64,000 nucleotides of DNA from Caldilineaceae bacterium (GCA_019637645.1 JAHBVH010000005.1:62001-126000); one strand, 5' to 3'; shown: positions 36,701 through 44,370, counted from the stretch's first letter. Made by a program: numbers and translations. The notes: generated from the sequence alone by a model not told the origin.

Positions 36701-37320
36701 TGGTGGCTAGCAGCCCAGCTATTGACGCTGGCGGCGATAGTGGCCTGGCGACGGACCAACGCGGGGTGCCGCGCCCCAGTGGCACGGCGGATGATATCGG
36801 GGCCGTGGAATATAATGCCATGAATAGCGCAGTGTCGCTGCCGGACATGCCCAGCACCATCTATGCGGCTGATCCCCATGCCGCTTATGCCGCACAGTCA
36901 CCCGCGGGCGTCTATACGATTACGGCTACCTTCCGTAATATTACCACCCCAGCTACGAGCTTTTACAATGTCTACTTCCGCGTGAAGCAGATCAACCATG
37001 CCAATGGCGAAAACTACCTACTCAATGCCGACGGTGGGCCTGGGCAAGTGGGCGCGGTGCTGAGCGTCTCCAATAGTGCCCTGCCCGGCAATGACGAGCG
37101 CTGGACTTTGACGGAAGATTTGCCAGTTGCGTTTGTCATCGGCCTGGATGAACGCCGTCAGTTCACCTTCAAAATCGATCTCTTTGGGCAAGCCGAGGCC
37201 GTAGTTGGCGCGAGCGACCCGGCCTCTCATCATCTTGGTAGCTTTACCTTTACCGTTGATCCGACAGAACCCCTGAGCAATGCGCCCCAGCGCTTGTTCT
37301 TGCCGCTGATTACCAAGTAG
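33775..37320 (+). CDS. Large exported beta-helix repeat protein with choice-of-anchor-type repeats
   Basis: 1181 residues, AAAAGGAA before ATG 33775. An unusually long N-terminus (about 45 residues) precedes a hydrophobic signal core (IIIGLFLALFFFHAPVRA). Three homologous modules of about 320 residues follow. Each begins with a C-T/L-L-A/I-DAI-AAN motif and a GxCxAGxGADT-like loop, continues with Gly/Asn/Thr-rich beta-helix coils (NSTISxNT, GGGLxNxGTLT), and closes with SPAIDA...TDQRGxxRP. The C-terminal domain of about 150 residues (ADPHAAYAAQSPAGVY...GPGQVGAV) recurs in the next gene, and the protein ends QRLFLPLITK. A right-handed parallel beta-helix at the cell surface is likely; its ligand is unknown. 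Confidence 0.85.
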   Translation: MFRQNHFFAHAFASTAKVGGVWRASLIQGLLCRPVCRPDQLRAIIIGLFLALFFFHAPVRAASIPVDGTTCTLADAIQAANTDAPVGGCSAGAGADTLTLSASVSLASAYQSSSNGLPVITSTLTIDGAGHMIQRVSSAGAFRLLEVGTAGRLTLTRVTLAGGNIASSGGGLYSSGVLTLTHSAIISNTAIGGGGGLALAAGSVARVENNTFSGNQADEGGGIQISGALTLTHNTFVNNTATTRAGGFIVMGTGTLNYRANLISGNSAPTAAEVISLNVPGVASQGYNLYGFDSDPGLGNSISFAPTDQVPAQPLAEIVNPLLTDNGAASGYVTLTHALVAGSPAVDSAVTSGFATDQRGRPRRQGLRNDTGAMEMMSVFLQGRDCLLADAIVAANEDAPSGTCPAGNGVDTLVLNNVVTLTTAYAADMGLPAITTTMAIEGNGNLILRAPTAPAFRLLTIGAAGHLTLTQVTVRGGNSDTGAGILNEGQLVVSNSTIDSNTANNEGGGLANTGTLTMTNSTLNDNTALTNGGALRNTGTATLLNSTVSGNSVSGGSGGGLGNTGTLTLINTTVTGNAVSGNGGGLVNSGTLTLIRSLISGNMAGGTGPEVQDNAGVINSNNYNLIGYSNDARSAGFTPSGTDLIPSVALTAVLNPLLGGYGGDTWTHALASGSPAIDAAGSTMLATDQRGRSRPEGAAGDIGAVEAVVNARLNGSECDLIDAIYAANRDSVFGGCSAGNGADLITLIDDVVLFDSRVGPAETGNGLPMITSTLTISGAGYTIRRVPTAPALSILGIGSTGVVTVTNIMITGGAGMGGILNGGELTLLNSTVYSNVSIAYAGGITSIGSLTVTNSTISQNTGFYAGGIASLGPNAKLTHNTVTDNSALFGAGGVLALGSMMTMTGNLVSGNRGGIIAEAAAIGPLASSYNLYGHANISGTLDITLDGTDIVPTVPITEIINTTLGDYGGDTWTYWLVASSPAIDAGGDSGLATDQRGVPRPSGTADDIGAVEYNAMNSAVSLPDMPSTIYAADPHAAYAAQSPAGVYTITATFRNITTPATSFYNVYFRVKQINHANGENYLLNADGGPGQVGAVLSVSNSALPGNDERWTLTEDLPVAFVIGLDERRQFTFKIDLFGQAEAVVGASDPASHHLGSFTFTVDPTEPLSNAPQRLFLPLITK

Positions 37321-37338
37321 CGCGCTTGGCTGGCGTTG

Positions 37339-37377
37339 CATCCAGTGTGAAGCCATGTCTGCCGTTCACACTGGATG
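37339..37377 (+). terminator. Hairpin after the large beta-helix gene
   Basis: 13-bp perfect arms CATCCAGTGTGAA (37339-37351) and TTCACACTGGATG (37365-37377), 13-nt loop. It starts 18 bp after the stop and probably acts as a terminator. Confidence 0.65.
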
Positions 37378-37462
37378 TAATCGGATTCGTTCGGTCAAAT
37401 GTTGTATGATGCTGATGTTTTTTGACTGTAAATAACTAGGCTTTTGCCTAGTCAAAGGGCTG

Positions 37463-37491
37463 TTGACAAATGACAGTGAATCAGTCAGAAT
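37463..37491 (+). promoter_or_regulatory. Promoter for the second beta-helix protein
   Basis: TTGACA at 37463-37468, 17-bp spacer, CAGAAT at 37486-37491. The rest of the 312-bp gap after 37320 holds only the hairpin at 37339-37377. Confidence 0.45.
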
Positions 37492-37632
37492 TCTTTACAT
37501 AAAAGAAAGCTTATTTAACTAGTAATCTATCTAGTACAACTTGGGTTGACTTCAGCATAGCCCTAGATCGACCTAATTCTTTGATGTACTTCCCAGCGCG
37601 GTCTCCCTTTCAGATTATAAGTAGCACGATTC

Positions 37633-39360
37633 ATGTCTAAGTCGTCTCAGCTTTCTTACCGCCGCTCACTCCTGCGGCAGTGGGCACTCTCACTCGCTGG
37701 TGCAACATTATCCCTGGCTTTACAACACGCTGCTGCCCAAGCTGCCACCATTACCGTAACCACGCCTGATCCGGCGGTCAACCTGGATAGTCATTGTTCC
37801 TTGCTCGAGGCGCTTGTTAACGCCAATCAGGATGGGCAGCCCTATGCCGATTGTGCCGCGGGTAATGGTGCCGATACGATTGTCCTTGCTGGTGGGCGCT
37901 ATACCTTGACGCTGGCGCACAATCAAACGGATGGGGCTAATGGGCTTCCCTCCGTCACGAGTTCTATAACCATTAGTGGCAATGGGGCCGTGATTGCGCG
38001 CGCGGCGACGGCGCCCACCTTTCGCCTTTGGCATGTCGATGACGGTGGTACCTTGACGCTCAATGCCGTAACCATCACCGGTGGCGATGCGGCGAATACG
38101 GGGGTGGCTGCTCGGTTTCAATATGGCGGGGCCATCTACAATCAGGGTACGCTACACCTCGTCGATTGTACAGTAAGTGGCAATCAAGCGGGGTTAGATG
38201 GGGGTGCCCTCGCGAATTATGGGGTAGCCACTATCACCAATAGCACGCTCAGTGGGAATGTGGCTGGGCGCGATGGCGGTGGCCTGATCAATAATGGTTT
38301 TACGCGGGCGGCCACGGTAACCCTATTGAATAGCACGCTCAGTGGGAATGCCGCTGGTCGTGATGGCGGTGGCGTGGCGAATTTTGCCTATCGTGGTGCT
38401 AGCCTATTGCAGATGACGCATACCACCCTGACGGGCAATCAAGCCACGCGCCATGGGGGCGGTTTGGTCAGCGATGCACCAACCACCCTGGTTAATTCAC
38501 TCTTGGCGGGTAATCAGGCTGGCGGGAAAGGGGCCGAAGTTCATCGCATGGGGCGTACCTTTACGGTAGCCGCCTATAACCTTTTTGGGCAGCTGGGGCA
38601 GACAACCGCTGCGGCGCTCAGTAATGTAACGCTGGGTGCTACTGATCATACGGCCACAAGTGATGGAACGCAGCCGACCCTGCTGGACGACCTCATCACC
38701 AGTACTTTGGCGACCCAGGGTGGCGCAACGGCCACCCATGCGCTACCGCTCAACAGCCCGGCCATTGATGGGGTACCCGTCGCTAGTTGTGGGGTGGTGA
38801 ACCAGGATCAACGTGGCGTCGGCCGTCCACAAGGCGCGGCTTGCGACATTGGTGCTTTTGAACACCTGCCCGCCGTGACCAATACCCACATTGTCCTGGA
38901 CAGTACACCAAAGGTCGCCTATGTGCTGGATCCCGACGCGCTCTTTGCCATGCAGTCGCCAGCCGGTGTCTTTACGATTCTGGCTACATTTCGGAATACA
39001 GAGACTCTGGCCCTTCATGGCGTCTATTTTCTGGTGACACAGCTAACGAGCGGCAACTATCTATTAGATGCAAGTGACGGGCCTGGTCAGGTTGGCGCGA
39101 CTTGGATGGTGGCCGATGCAGCCTTGCCTGGCGGTGATCAACGGTGGGCCGCCAATGAAACGTTGGCGATCCCTTTCCGGATTGGCTTGGGAGAACGGCG
39201 GCGTTTTTCGCTGCGGGTCGATGTCTATGCTTTCGCTGCTGCTGAACGGCAGGGCGTGCTGGCGCAGCGGGTGGGCCAATTTATCTTTGCCTACAATCCG
39301 AACGACTACATTACCCCCCCAGTCTCCAAACGCATCTTTCTGCCTTTGTTAGTTCGCTAA
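37633..39360 (+). CDS. Exported beta-helix protein sharing the C-terminal module
   Basis: 575 residues. A clear signal peptide (SLAGATLSLALQHAAAQA) is followed by one beta-helix module that starts with HCSLLEALVNANQDG and CAAGNGADTIVL and closes with SPAIDGVPV...NQDQRGVGRPQGAACDIGAF. The C-terminal domain (YVLDPDALFAMQSPAG, DGPGQVGATW) matches the end of the 1181-residue protein over about 140 residues, and the tail is KRIFLPLLVR. It looks like a one-module relative of its neighbour, both under similar promoters. It is exported and probably surface-associated, of unknown function. There is no obvious ribosome site before ATG 37633. Confidence 0.85.
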   Translation: MSKSSQLSYRRSLLRQWALSLAGATLSLALQHAAAQAATITVTTPDPAVNLDSHCSLLEALVNANQDGQPYADCAAGNGADTIVLAGGRYTLTLAHNQTDGANGLPSVTSSITISGNGAVIARAATAPTFRLWHVDDGGTLTLNAVTITGGDAANTGVAARFQYGGAIYNQGTLHLVDCTVSGNQAGLDGGALANYGVATITNSTLSGNVAGRDGGGLINNGFTRAATVTLLNSTLSGNAAGRDGGGVANFAYRGASLLQMTHTTLTGNQATRHGGGLVSDAPTTLVNSLLAGNQAGGKGAEVHRMGRTFTVAAYNLFGQLGQTTAAALSNVTLGATDHTATSDGTQPTLLDDLITSTLATQGGATATHALPLNSPAIDGVPVASCGVVNQDQRGVGRPQGAACDIGAFEHLPAVTNTHIVLDSTPKVAYVLDPDALFAMQSPAGVFTILATFRNTETLALHGVYFLVTQLTSGNYLLDASDGPGQVGATWMVADAALPGGDQRWAANETLAIPFRIGLGERRRFSLRVDVYAFAAAERQGVLAQRVGQFIFAYNPNDYITPPVSKRIFLPLLVR

Positions 39361-39556
39361 ATTCGCTAGCTTGGCGAAGGGGCTTAGGGTGTCACAAGAG
39401 CGTGCTTGAATATAAGGGCTTCACTGGTGAGACCCAGTCCGGGCGGATTGCCGATCGCCCTACCCTGAATATCTAAATTGATTTTTAAAATCCGAAGCGG
39501 ATCCAGTGTAGTAGTGTCACTGACCGCCTAAGGAACATTCTCATAAAGGAATCGTT

Positions 39557-39748
39557 ATGGAGCAAGGACAGATCGCCCTTCAGCATGGAGAGAACCTGAC
39601 TGCTGCGGATGCTAGCGCGGCAAGCCCCAAAAGCGCAAGACAACCCTTTGTCCCACCCAAGTTGACCTTTGTCACGCCTAAGCTCACGAAACAAGGGAGT
39701 GTCACAACGTTGACGGCTGCCGGTCTCATTTCAACCTTTTCGCCGTAG
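39557..39748 (+). CDS. RiPP precursor peptide with lasso-type leader motif
   Basis: 63 residues, AAAGGA eight bases before ATG 39557. The second half contains FVTPKL, then G four residues on, then SVTTLT. This fits the YxxPxL...G...T leader pattern recognised by the B1/RRE protein of lasso-peptide systems, with Phe for Tyr. FVPPKLT directly before it is a near-duplicate of the recognition segment. Only about ten residues follow (AAGLISTFSP), a short Ser/Thr-containing putative core. HPr-kinase-like, radical SAM, PqqD-like and sulfotransferase genes follow closely. A weak promoter (GTGTCA-16-TATAAG, about 39389-39416) may lie upstream. The core boundaries and product are inference. Confidence 0.75.
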   Translation: MEQGQIALQHGENLTAADASAASPKSARQPFVPPKLTFVTPKLTKQGSVTTLTAAGLISTFSP

Positions 39749-39769
39749 AAACCTAGGACTTGCTAACCG

Positions 39770-40759
39770 ATGTATTCAATTGCCTATCGCTGGGTGGATG
39801 TGACAGTCCGCCTGCTCTGTCAGGATGTTGGGCAGGCCAATCGGCTTGATCAACTCCTCCAGACCTTTTTCTATCTAACACCAACGACAACGATCAAGCC
39901 AGGCACGGTTTTTACCATTGATGTGCAACCCGAAAACAATACGCGCTGGCCCTATGCCCTCCAGAAGCTCCTCTGGTCGATGGAGAACTCGAAGGTTTGG
40001 CGAAGCGCAACGGGTGTCTGTTTTCAAGAGGACAATAGCTACCTGATGATCGATTTCGCGCAAGGACGCGCCCATGGCATTTTGGCTACCAATTTTTGGA
40101 CCAAGCCGTTGGCCGTGCAGCGTGATTTCTTTTTGCGCAGCTTGTTGATGTTGGTGCGGCGGCAGGCTATCTATGGATTACACGCCAATGGTGTCATGCA
40201 GCAGGAGCAAGGGCTCTTGTTGATTGGGGGCTCTGGGAGTGGCAAAACAACCCTAACGCTGAGCCTCGTCCACGCTGGCTGGGCTTATCTGGGTGATGAT
40301 GCGGTTGCGTTAGCCCAACCGGAAGATGCCGTAACCGCTTTTACGACCCAACGCGGATTTGCCTGTACCCCAGAGACGGTAGATCTATTTCCCAGCTTGC
40401 CGGATCTCTTCTCTCAACCCTTGGATCCAATCCGGCGCAAGCGATATATTGCCTTGGATGCAGCCTATCAACCACAGCTTGCTTCCTGTATGGTCCCACG
40501 GTTCTTGCTTTTCCCTACCATTACAGGAGAAGAAGAGAGCCAATTGGTGGCGATGGACGAGACCCAAACCATGGTCTCTTTAATAGAGCAGAGTGCTGGT
40601 CTCTTGATTGACCCCCAAAGCGCAACCCAGCAGATGACAGTACTTACGCATTTGATCAAACAGGCACGCGCCTATCGTTTGTTGCTGGGGCGCGATGTCT
40701 ATGTCGAGCCAGCGATCGTCTCAACCTTACTCAACACCTTATACGATGGCAGGCGTTAG
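39770..40759 (+). CDS. HPr kinase-like (HprK-fold) protein of the RiPP operon
   Basis: 329 residues. A P-loop GGSGSGKTT at about 153-161 is preceded by GLHANGVMQQEQGLLLI and followed by AGWAYLGDDAVAL, the order and acidic pair seen in HprK/P C-terminal domains. The first 120 residues do not resemble the HPr kinase N-terminal domain. Related proteins in lasso-peptide clusters phosphorylate a Ser of the precursor, so the C-terminal Ser residues of the peptide at 39557 are possible targets. It begins 21 bp after the precursor stop without a strong ribosome site. Kinase activity and substrate are inferred. Confidence 0.8.
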   Translation: MYSIAYRWVDVTVRLLCQDVGQANRLDQLLQTFFYLTPTTTIKPGTVFTIDVQPENNTRWPYALQKLLWSMENSKVWRSATGVCFQEDNSYLMIDFAQGRAHGILATNFWTKPLAVQRDFFLRSLLMLVRRQAIYGLHANGVMQQEQGLLLIGGSGSGKTTLTLSLVHAGWAYLGDDAVALAQPEDAVTAFTTQRGFACTPETVDLFPSLPDLFSQPLDPIRRKRYIALDAAYQPQLASCMVPRFLLFPTITGEEESQLVAMDETQTMVSLIEQSAGLLIDPQSATQQMTVLTHLIKQARAYRLLLGRDVYVEPAIVSTLLNTLYDGRR

Positions 40760-40781
40760 TGTGGTCCTGAAGAGAGCAACT

Positions 40782-41789
40782 ATGACTAAAAAAGTGATCG
40801 TTGAGCTGACCAATCGCTGTAACCTAAACTGTTCCCATTGTTTCACGGGTCGCCATGGGGGGCATGCCGACCTACCGCTGCCCGTATTACAACATACATT
40901 GCATGAGGCCAAGGCCCATGGCTTTACCCAAATTGCCTTTACGGGTGGTGATCCAACAGTCTATCGCTATTTTAGCTTAGCCGTCCGCCTCACCAGCGAA
41001 GCCGGGTACCGCTTTGGCTTTAATACGAATGGGTGGAATTTTACCCAGACCTATGCCCAATTTTTGCCCTACCGCGCAGCGCTGGATGTGATCACCTTTA
41101 GTCTGGATGGGGCGACCGCGGCGACCCATGATCAGCTGCGCGGCAAGGGTTCCTATCGCCGTGTCTTACAGGCTATGAGCATCTGTGTAATCCATGATCT
41201 GCCCTTTACCATCAATATGGTGGTGACAGCCCATAATCGCCACGAACTGGCGCAGATGGCCCACTTGGCTCACCGTTTGGGCAGCCGTGGTCTGCGCTTT
41301 GGTCATCTCCTGCATTCGCCCATCACGAGTGAATTGGGCTTTGATCTCGCACCCCAGGAGCGCAAAATAGTCGAGGCCGAGATTCAGGAGCTTGGCCGGC
41401 AACTGCCCTTCCCCATTGGCATCGCACCGGGCTATTACACAACGGATCTCTTTCCCTGTGCCGCGTTACAGGTAGAGGAGATCAACATTGATTGCTATGG
41501 CAATCTAACGACCTGCTGTCATCTTTCTGGGCATGGTGGTACGAGTCCCACCGCTGATATCATTGGCAATCTACAAGAGATCACCTTTACCACGGCTTAT
41601 GAGCAACTGCACCATGAAAATGCCCAATACCGCCAGCACAAGCTCGACCGTCTAGCACAAGGCAAATTTCAAGATACAGACTTCTTTTCCTGTTGGTATT
41701 GTTTCAACCATTATCGCAAAGTGGATTGGCTACAGAAAAAAGTAACCCCACACTGGACACCCATGAGCTGGCAAGGAGTATCGGCATGA
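40782..41789 (+). CDS. Radical SAM/SPASM-like maturase of the RiPP operon
   Basis: 335 residues from ATG 40782 (GAGAG upstream); in-frame starts at 40695 and 40746 would overlap the kinase gene. CNLNCSHC (C13, C17, C20) is the radical SAM cluster motif, and FTGGDPT follows as the SAM-binding GGE-like strand. C-terminal cysteines (FPCAALQ, DCYGNLTTCCH, SCWYC) suggest extra Fe-S clusters as in SPASM maturases, which make thioether or carbon-carbon links or epimerise peptides. Its placement between the kinase and the PqqD gene points to the peptide at 39557 as substrate. The stop overlaps the next start (ATGA). The reaction type cannot be told from the sequence. Confidence 0.85.
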   Translation: MTKKVIVELTNRCNLNCSHCFTGRHGGHADLPLPVLQHTLHEAKAHGFTQIAFTGGDPTVYRYFSLAVRLTSEAGYRFGFNTNGWNFTQTYAQFLPYRAALDVITFSLDGATAATHDQLRGKGSYRRVLQAMSICVIHDLPFTINMVVTAHNRHELAQMAHLAHRLGSRGLRFGHLLHSPITSELGFDLAPQERKIVEAEIQELGRQLPFPIGIAPGYYTTDLFPCAALQVEEINIDCYGNLTTCCHLSGHGGTSPTADIIGNLQEITFTTAYEQLHHENAQYRQHKLDRLAQGKFQDTDFFSCWYCFNHYRKVDWLQKKVTPHWTPMSWQGVSA

Positions 41790-42073
41790 TCACGCCACAG
41801 ACCAAGGTCATTGTGCACTCCGATGTGATCACAACCCCGCTCCCCAATCAGGAGATGGTCTTGCTGCACCTGCAAACTCAGCAATATTACACCCTCAACG
41901 AAACGGGCATGCAGATCTGGAAAGGCTTGGCCCAATCCCAGTCACTTGGCGAGATTAGTCAGCTCCTGGAAATGTACTATGTGCTCACTCTACAAGAAGC
42001 CGAGCAGCAGGTGATCGCGCTGGTGACCGAATTAGCCGCGGAGGGGCTCATCAGAGTGGTGGAGACGACTTAA
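41786..42073 (+). CDS. PqqD-like RiPP recognition element
   Basis: 95 residues from ATG 41786, with AAGGAG eight bases upstream and a 4-bp overlap with the radical SAM gene. It has the PqqD pattern: strands (EMVLLHLQTQQYYTLNETG), then a winged-helix part (IWKGLAQSQSLGEISQLL, LVTELAAEGLI). PqqD-fold proteins bind the leader peptide and present it to the tailoring enzymes. Here the likely ligand is the FxxPxL...G...T leader at 39557. There is no fused protease (the lasso B2 part) in this gene or nearby. Confidence 0.87.
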   Translation: MITPQTKVIVHSDVITTPLPNQEMVLLHLQTQQYYTLNETGMQIWKGLAQSQSLGEISQLLEMYYVLTLQEAEQQVIALVTELAAEGLIRVVETT

Positions 42074-42075
42074 CG

Positions 42076-42978
42076 ATGGCAATGCCTACTTTCTTGGTTC
42101 TGGGGGTAGCGAAAGCGGGCACCACGTCGCTCTATCACTATCTCCAACAGCATCCGCAGATTTATATGTCGCCGCAAAAAGAACCTCACTTTTTTGCCTA
42201 TGGCGAAGCGCCCTTCCCGGCGTTTACAGGCCCCGGCTCGGCGCGGGCAAAGAGCCTCAAGGCCGCAACCTTGGCTGCCTATCAAGCGCTCTATGCGGAT
42301 TGGCAAGATGAGCTTGTGGCCGGGGAAGTCTCGACGACCAATTTCATGCCACGGGCCTGTCTGCGGATTGAGCGCTATCTTCCCCAAGCGCGTCTGATTC
42401 TCATTTTGCGCCAACCAGCCGAACGGGCCTATTCGCAATTTTTGCATATGCGGCGCGATGGGCTAGAGCCTCTCGCAGATTTTGCACAGGCGCTGACCGC
42501 TGAGGAAAAGCGGATCAGGGAACAGTGGTTGCCTGCCCTTTGTTATGCCCAGCCCAGCTTCTATACACCGCTGCTACGGCAATTCTTGGCCGCTTTTCCT
42601 CCAGAACAGTTGCGCATCTATCTCTATGAAGAGTGGCAGACACAACCCGCGCGGGTAATGCGAGAAATCTTTGCCTTCCTTGGTGTCGATGAGCAATTCG
42701 TGCCCGATCTACAGCAGCGCTATAACACCGCAGCACTGCCGCGTAGCTTAATCCTGGCGCGTTTGCTACGGCGCGCCAATCCGCTGTGGCAGCTGCTCCA
42801 CCCTCGGCTTCCAACGGCCCTGCGCCAACAGATGCGCCAGCGGGTAACGACCTATATGCAAGTTAAACCGCCACCGCTAGACCCCCACTTGCGCGCTCAA
42901 CTAACCACGTTGTACCATGATGATATTCGGGAACTGCAAACCTTGCTTGGCCGTGATTTAACCCACTGGCTATCCTGA
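42076..42978 (+). CDS. Sulfotransferase of the RiPP operon
   Basis: 300 residues, 2 bp after the PqqD gene. The PAPS-binding loop KAGTTSLYHYL is at about 12-22, the 3'-phosphate site is LRQPAERAYSQF, and ILILR precedes it; length and order match the Sulfotransfer_1 (heparan N-/tyrosylprotein-like) family. It transfers sulfate from PAPS to a hydroxyl or amine. Within this operon a Ser or Thr of the matured peptide is the favoured acceptor, with a lipid or glycan as the alternative. It is cytoplasmic, with no signal peptide. It is the last gene before an imperfect hairpin, so it probably ends the operon. Confidence 0.88.
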   Translation: MAMPTFLVLGVAKAGTTSLYHYLQQHPQIYMSPQKEPHFFAYGEAPFPAFTGPGSARAKSLKAATLAAYQALYADWQDELVAGEVSTTNFMPRACLRIERYLPQARLILILRQPAERAYSQFLHMRRDGLEPLADFAQALTAEEKRIREQWLPALCYAQPSFYTPLLRQFLAAFPPEQLRIYLYEEWQTQPARVMREIFAFLGVDEQFVPDLQQRYNTAALPRSLILARLLRRANPLWQLLHPRLPTALRQQMRQRVTTYMQVKPPPLDPHLRAQLTTLYHDDIRELQTLLGRDLTHWLS

Positions 42979-43011
42979 TGATCCAAGCTTGGTGGCCCGC
43001 CCTGCAACGCC

Positions 43012-43061
43012 GCTAGCCGCTTGTTCGTCAATTTCACCGCCCTGACGAACTTGGCGCTAGC
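43012..43061 (+). terminator. Imperfect hairpin after the RiPP operon
   Basis: GCTAGC...GTTCGTCA pairs with TGACGAAC...GCTAGC with a few mismatches; it starts 34 bp after the sulfotransferase stop. The rest of 42979-43549 contains only the tandem repeat at 43141 and no supportable gene. Confidence 0.45.
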
Positions 43062-43140
43062 AACCTATTACCCCACTTGGAAGGCCACTGTTGGTTAGGC
43101 AAAGACGGCATACCCTTTGCCGAGCCGGTTCGATCCACGC

Positions 43141-43204
43141 CTACTCTTTACCACGCCTACTCTTTACCACGCCTACTCTTTACCACGCCTACTCTTTACC
43201 ACAG
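43141..43204. repeat. 16-bp tandem repeat, four copies
   Basis: CTACTCTTTACCACGC at 43141, 43157 and 43173, plus a fourth copy ending AG at 43189-43204. It is in an intergenic region; the period is not a multiple of three. Confidence 0.95.
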
Positions 43205-43549
43205 TCTACGGCCTTCCTCTGCCCCACGCATCAGCATTGTAATTCTGCCTTACCCCCTAAGCGCACATCCGACAACAAGGCGTGCTATACAAAGCCGCCT
43301 TTTTTGATCGACGAAATTCAAGAGAGCCTTGCTCCTACCCTGTAACTTAGGTGTTACCCTCCTCAGTAAGCTATTCCTCTAGGCGGAACCAGGACGGGCA
43401 ACCGGCTAGCCTAAAGATTGCCAAGTGGCTAGAACGGTGTTGCCCTTAGACGCCGTTGCTGCATGAGCAGCAGAAAGGGCGGTATCTCCTATAGGGCAAG
43501 GCAGAACGGACGCCTTGCCTGCTGTGGATTACTGCGAGAAGGAGTAGAT

Positions 43550-43780
43550 ATGTTTGATGTAACGATTCATGAGTTTGGCCGTTATCGTTATAACGAGATG
43601 TTGCAAGAGGCCGAAGAAGGACGGCGCCGCGCCCGGCTACGTCGTCTAGAGGGCATTGCGCGCAATCGCCAGGCCCTTTTATACCTCAGCCAACTGCTCG
43701 CCAACGCGGCGGCTTGGCTCCAGGCGCGGGCAGAAGCGGCCCCTAGCCTTGCCCCAGGACAGCGGGTTGAGGCGCGTTAA
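43550..43780 (+). CDS. Small helical protein, paralog A
   Basis: 76 residues from ATG 43550, with AGAAGGAG upstream. No family recognised. It begins MFDVTIHEFGRYRYNEMLQEAEE, is Arg/Glu-rich, predicted all-helical, and ends ARAEAAPSL plus a short tail. The next small gene (44016) is clearly related: MFD start, [RY]RY[EN]xxLxE at the same place, and [QK]ARAE near the end. Both have strong ribosome sites and their own upstream region, and both are followed by a shared TGCAACCAACG sequence (43797 and 44281), so the unit appears duplicated. Function is unknown. Confidence 0.75.
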   Translation: MFDVTIHEFGRYRYNEMLQEAEEGRRRARLRRLEGIARNRQALLYLSQLLANAAAWLQARAEAAPSLAPGQRVEAR

Positions 43781-44015
43781 TTCGTTGTAACCTGCGTGCA
43801 ACCAACGGGGTTATACTGAATGGTATGGGACGTTGAGCGAGAATCGCCATCGCAACCGCGGTGCTTGTGTCCCACGACTGCTTAGGGCATCTGTGAATGC
43901 CATAAGGCAAAGGTGAGTGTGCTCGTCTGCTGGGGAGTCTTACCCAGCTTGGGCGACTATCGATGAACAAGCGCTCACCTGCTGTTCTCCGTAACAGCAT
44001 TGAAAGGAGTATCTT

Positions 44016-44228
44016 ATGTTTGACTTAGTTTTATCCGATATCTCGCGGGCCCGCTATGAAGATCTGCTGCGGGAAGGCGCTGAAGAACGCCGCGCCCTTA
44101 CTGTGGCCCAAAGCCAGGGCAGCCATTGGGCGGAACACGCGCTCGGCTATGTGGGGCAGCGGCTGATTGATACGGGTGTTCGCCTCAAGGCCCGCGCCGA
44201 GATCCATCCCAGCCTGAGCCAGCGCTAA
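44016..44228 (+). CDS. Small helical protein, paralog B
   Basis: 70 residues, with AAAGGAG before ATG 44016. It resembles the protein at 43550 in order and spacing of conserved residues (MFDL, RYEDLLREGAEERRAL, KARAEIHPSL). It is helical and charged, without a signal or membrane segment. The 235-bp gap before it has a G+T-rich stem (AGGTGAG with CTCACCT) but no gene. It is bounded downstream by a perfect 44-bp palindrome at 44371. Function is unknown; adapter or RNA-binding roles would be guesses. Confidence 0.75.
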   Translation: MFDLVLSDISRARYEDLLREGAEERRALTVAQSQGSHWAEHALGYVGQRLIDTGVRLKARAEIHPSLSQR

Positions 44229-44370
44229 TCTAAGGCCCAGATAAGCCGTTTTGGTTGGCTCATCACGCACAATGTAATGTTGCAACCAACGTGGTGGCTC
44301 AACTGACAAAATGGCGGAAAATCAAATAGAAATTAAATAAAGCGTCATCTCGTCGCCGCGATGATTTATC

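Noticed and set aside
39557..42978. Classical lasso-peptide cluster
   Set aside because: No asparagine-synthase-like cyclase and no transglutaminase-like protease are present, and the core has no suitable Asp/Glu at ring position.
43141..43204. CRISPR array
   Set aside because: The 16-bp units are adjacent with no spacers; this is a plain tandem repeat.
43089..43345. Small proteins over the 16-bp repeat (frames near 43077 and 43091)
   Set aside because: They encode only the repeat translation (TPTLYHAYSLP-like) and have no ribosome site or family.
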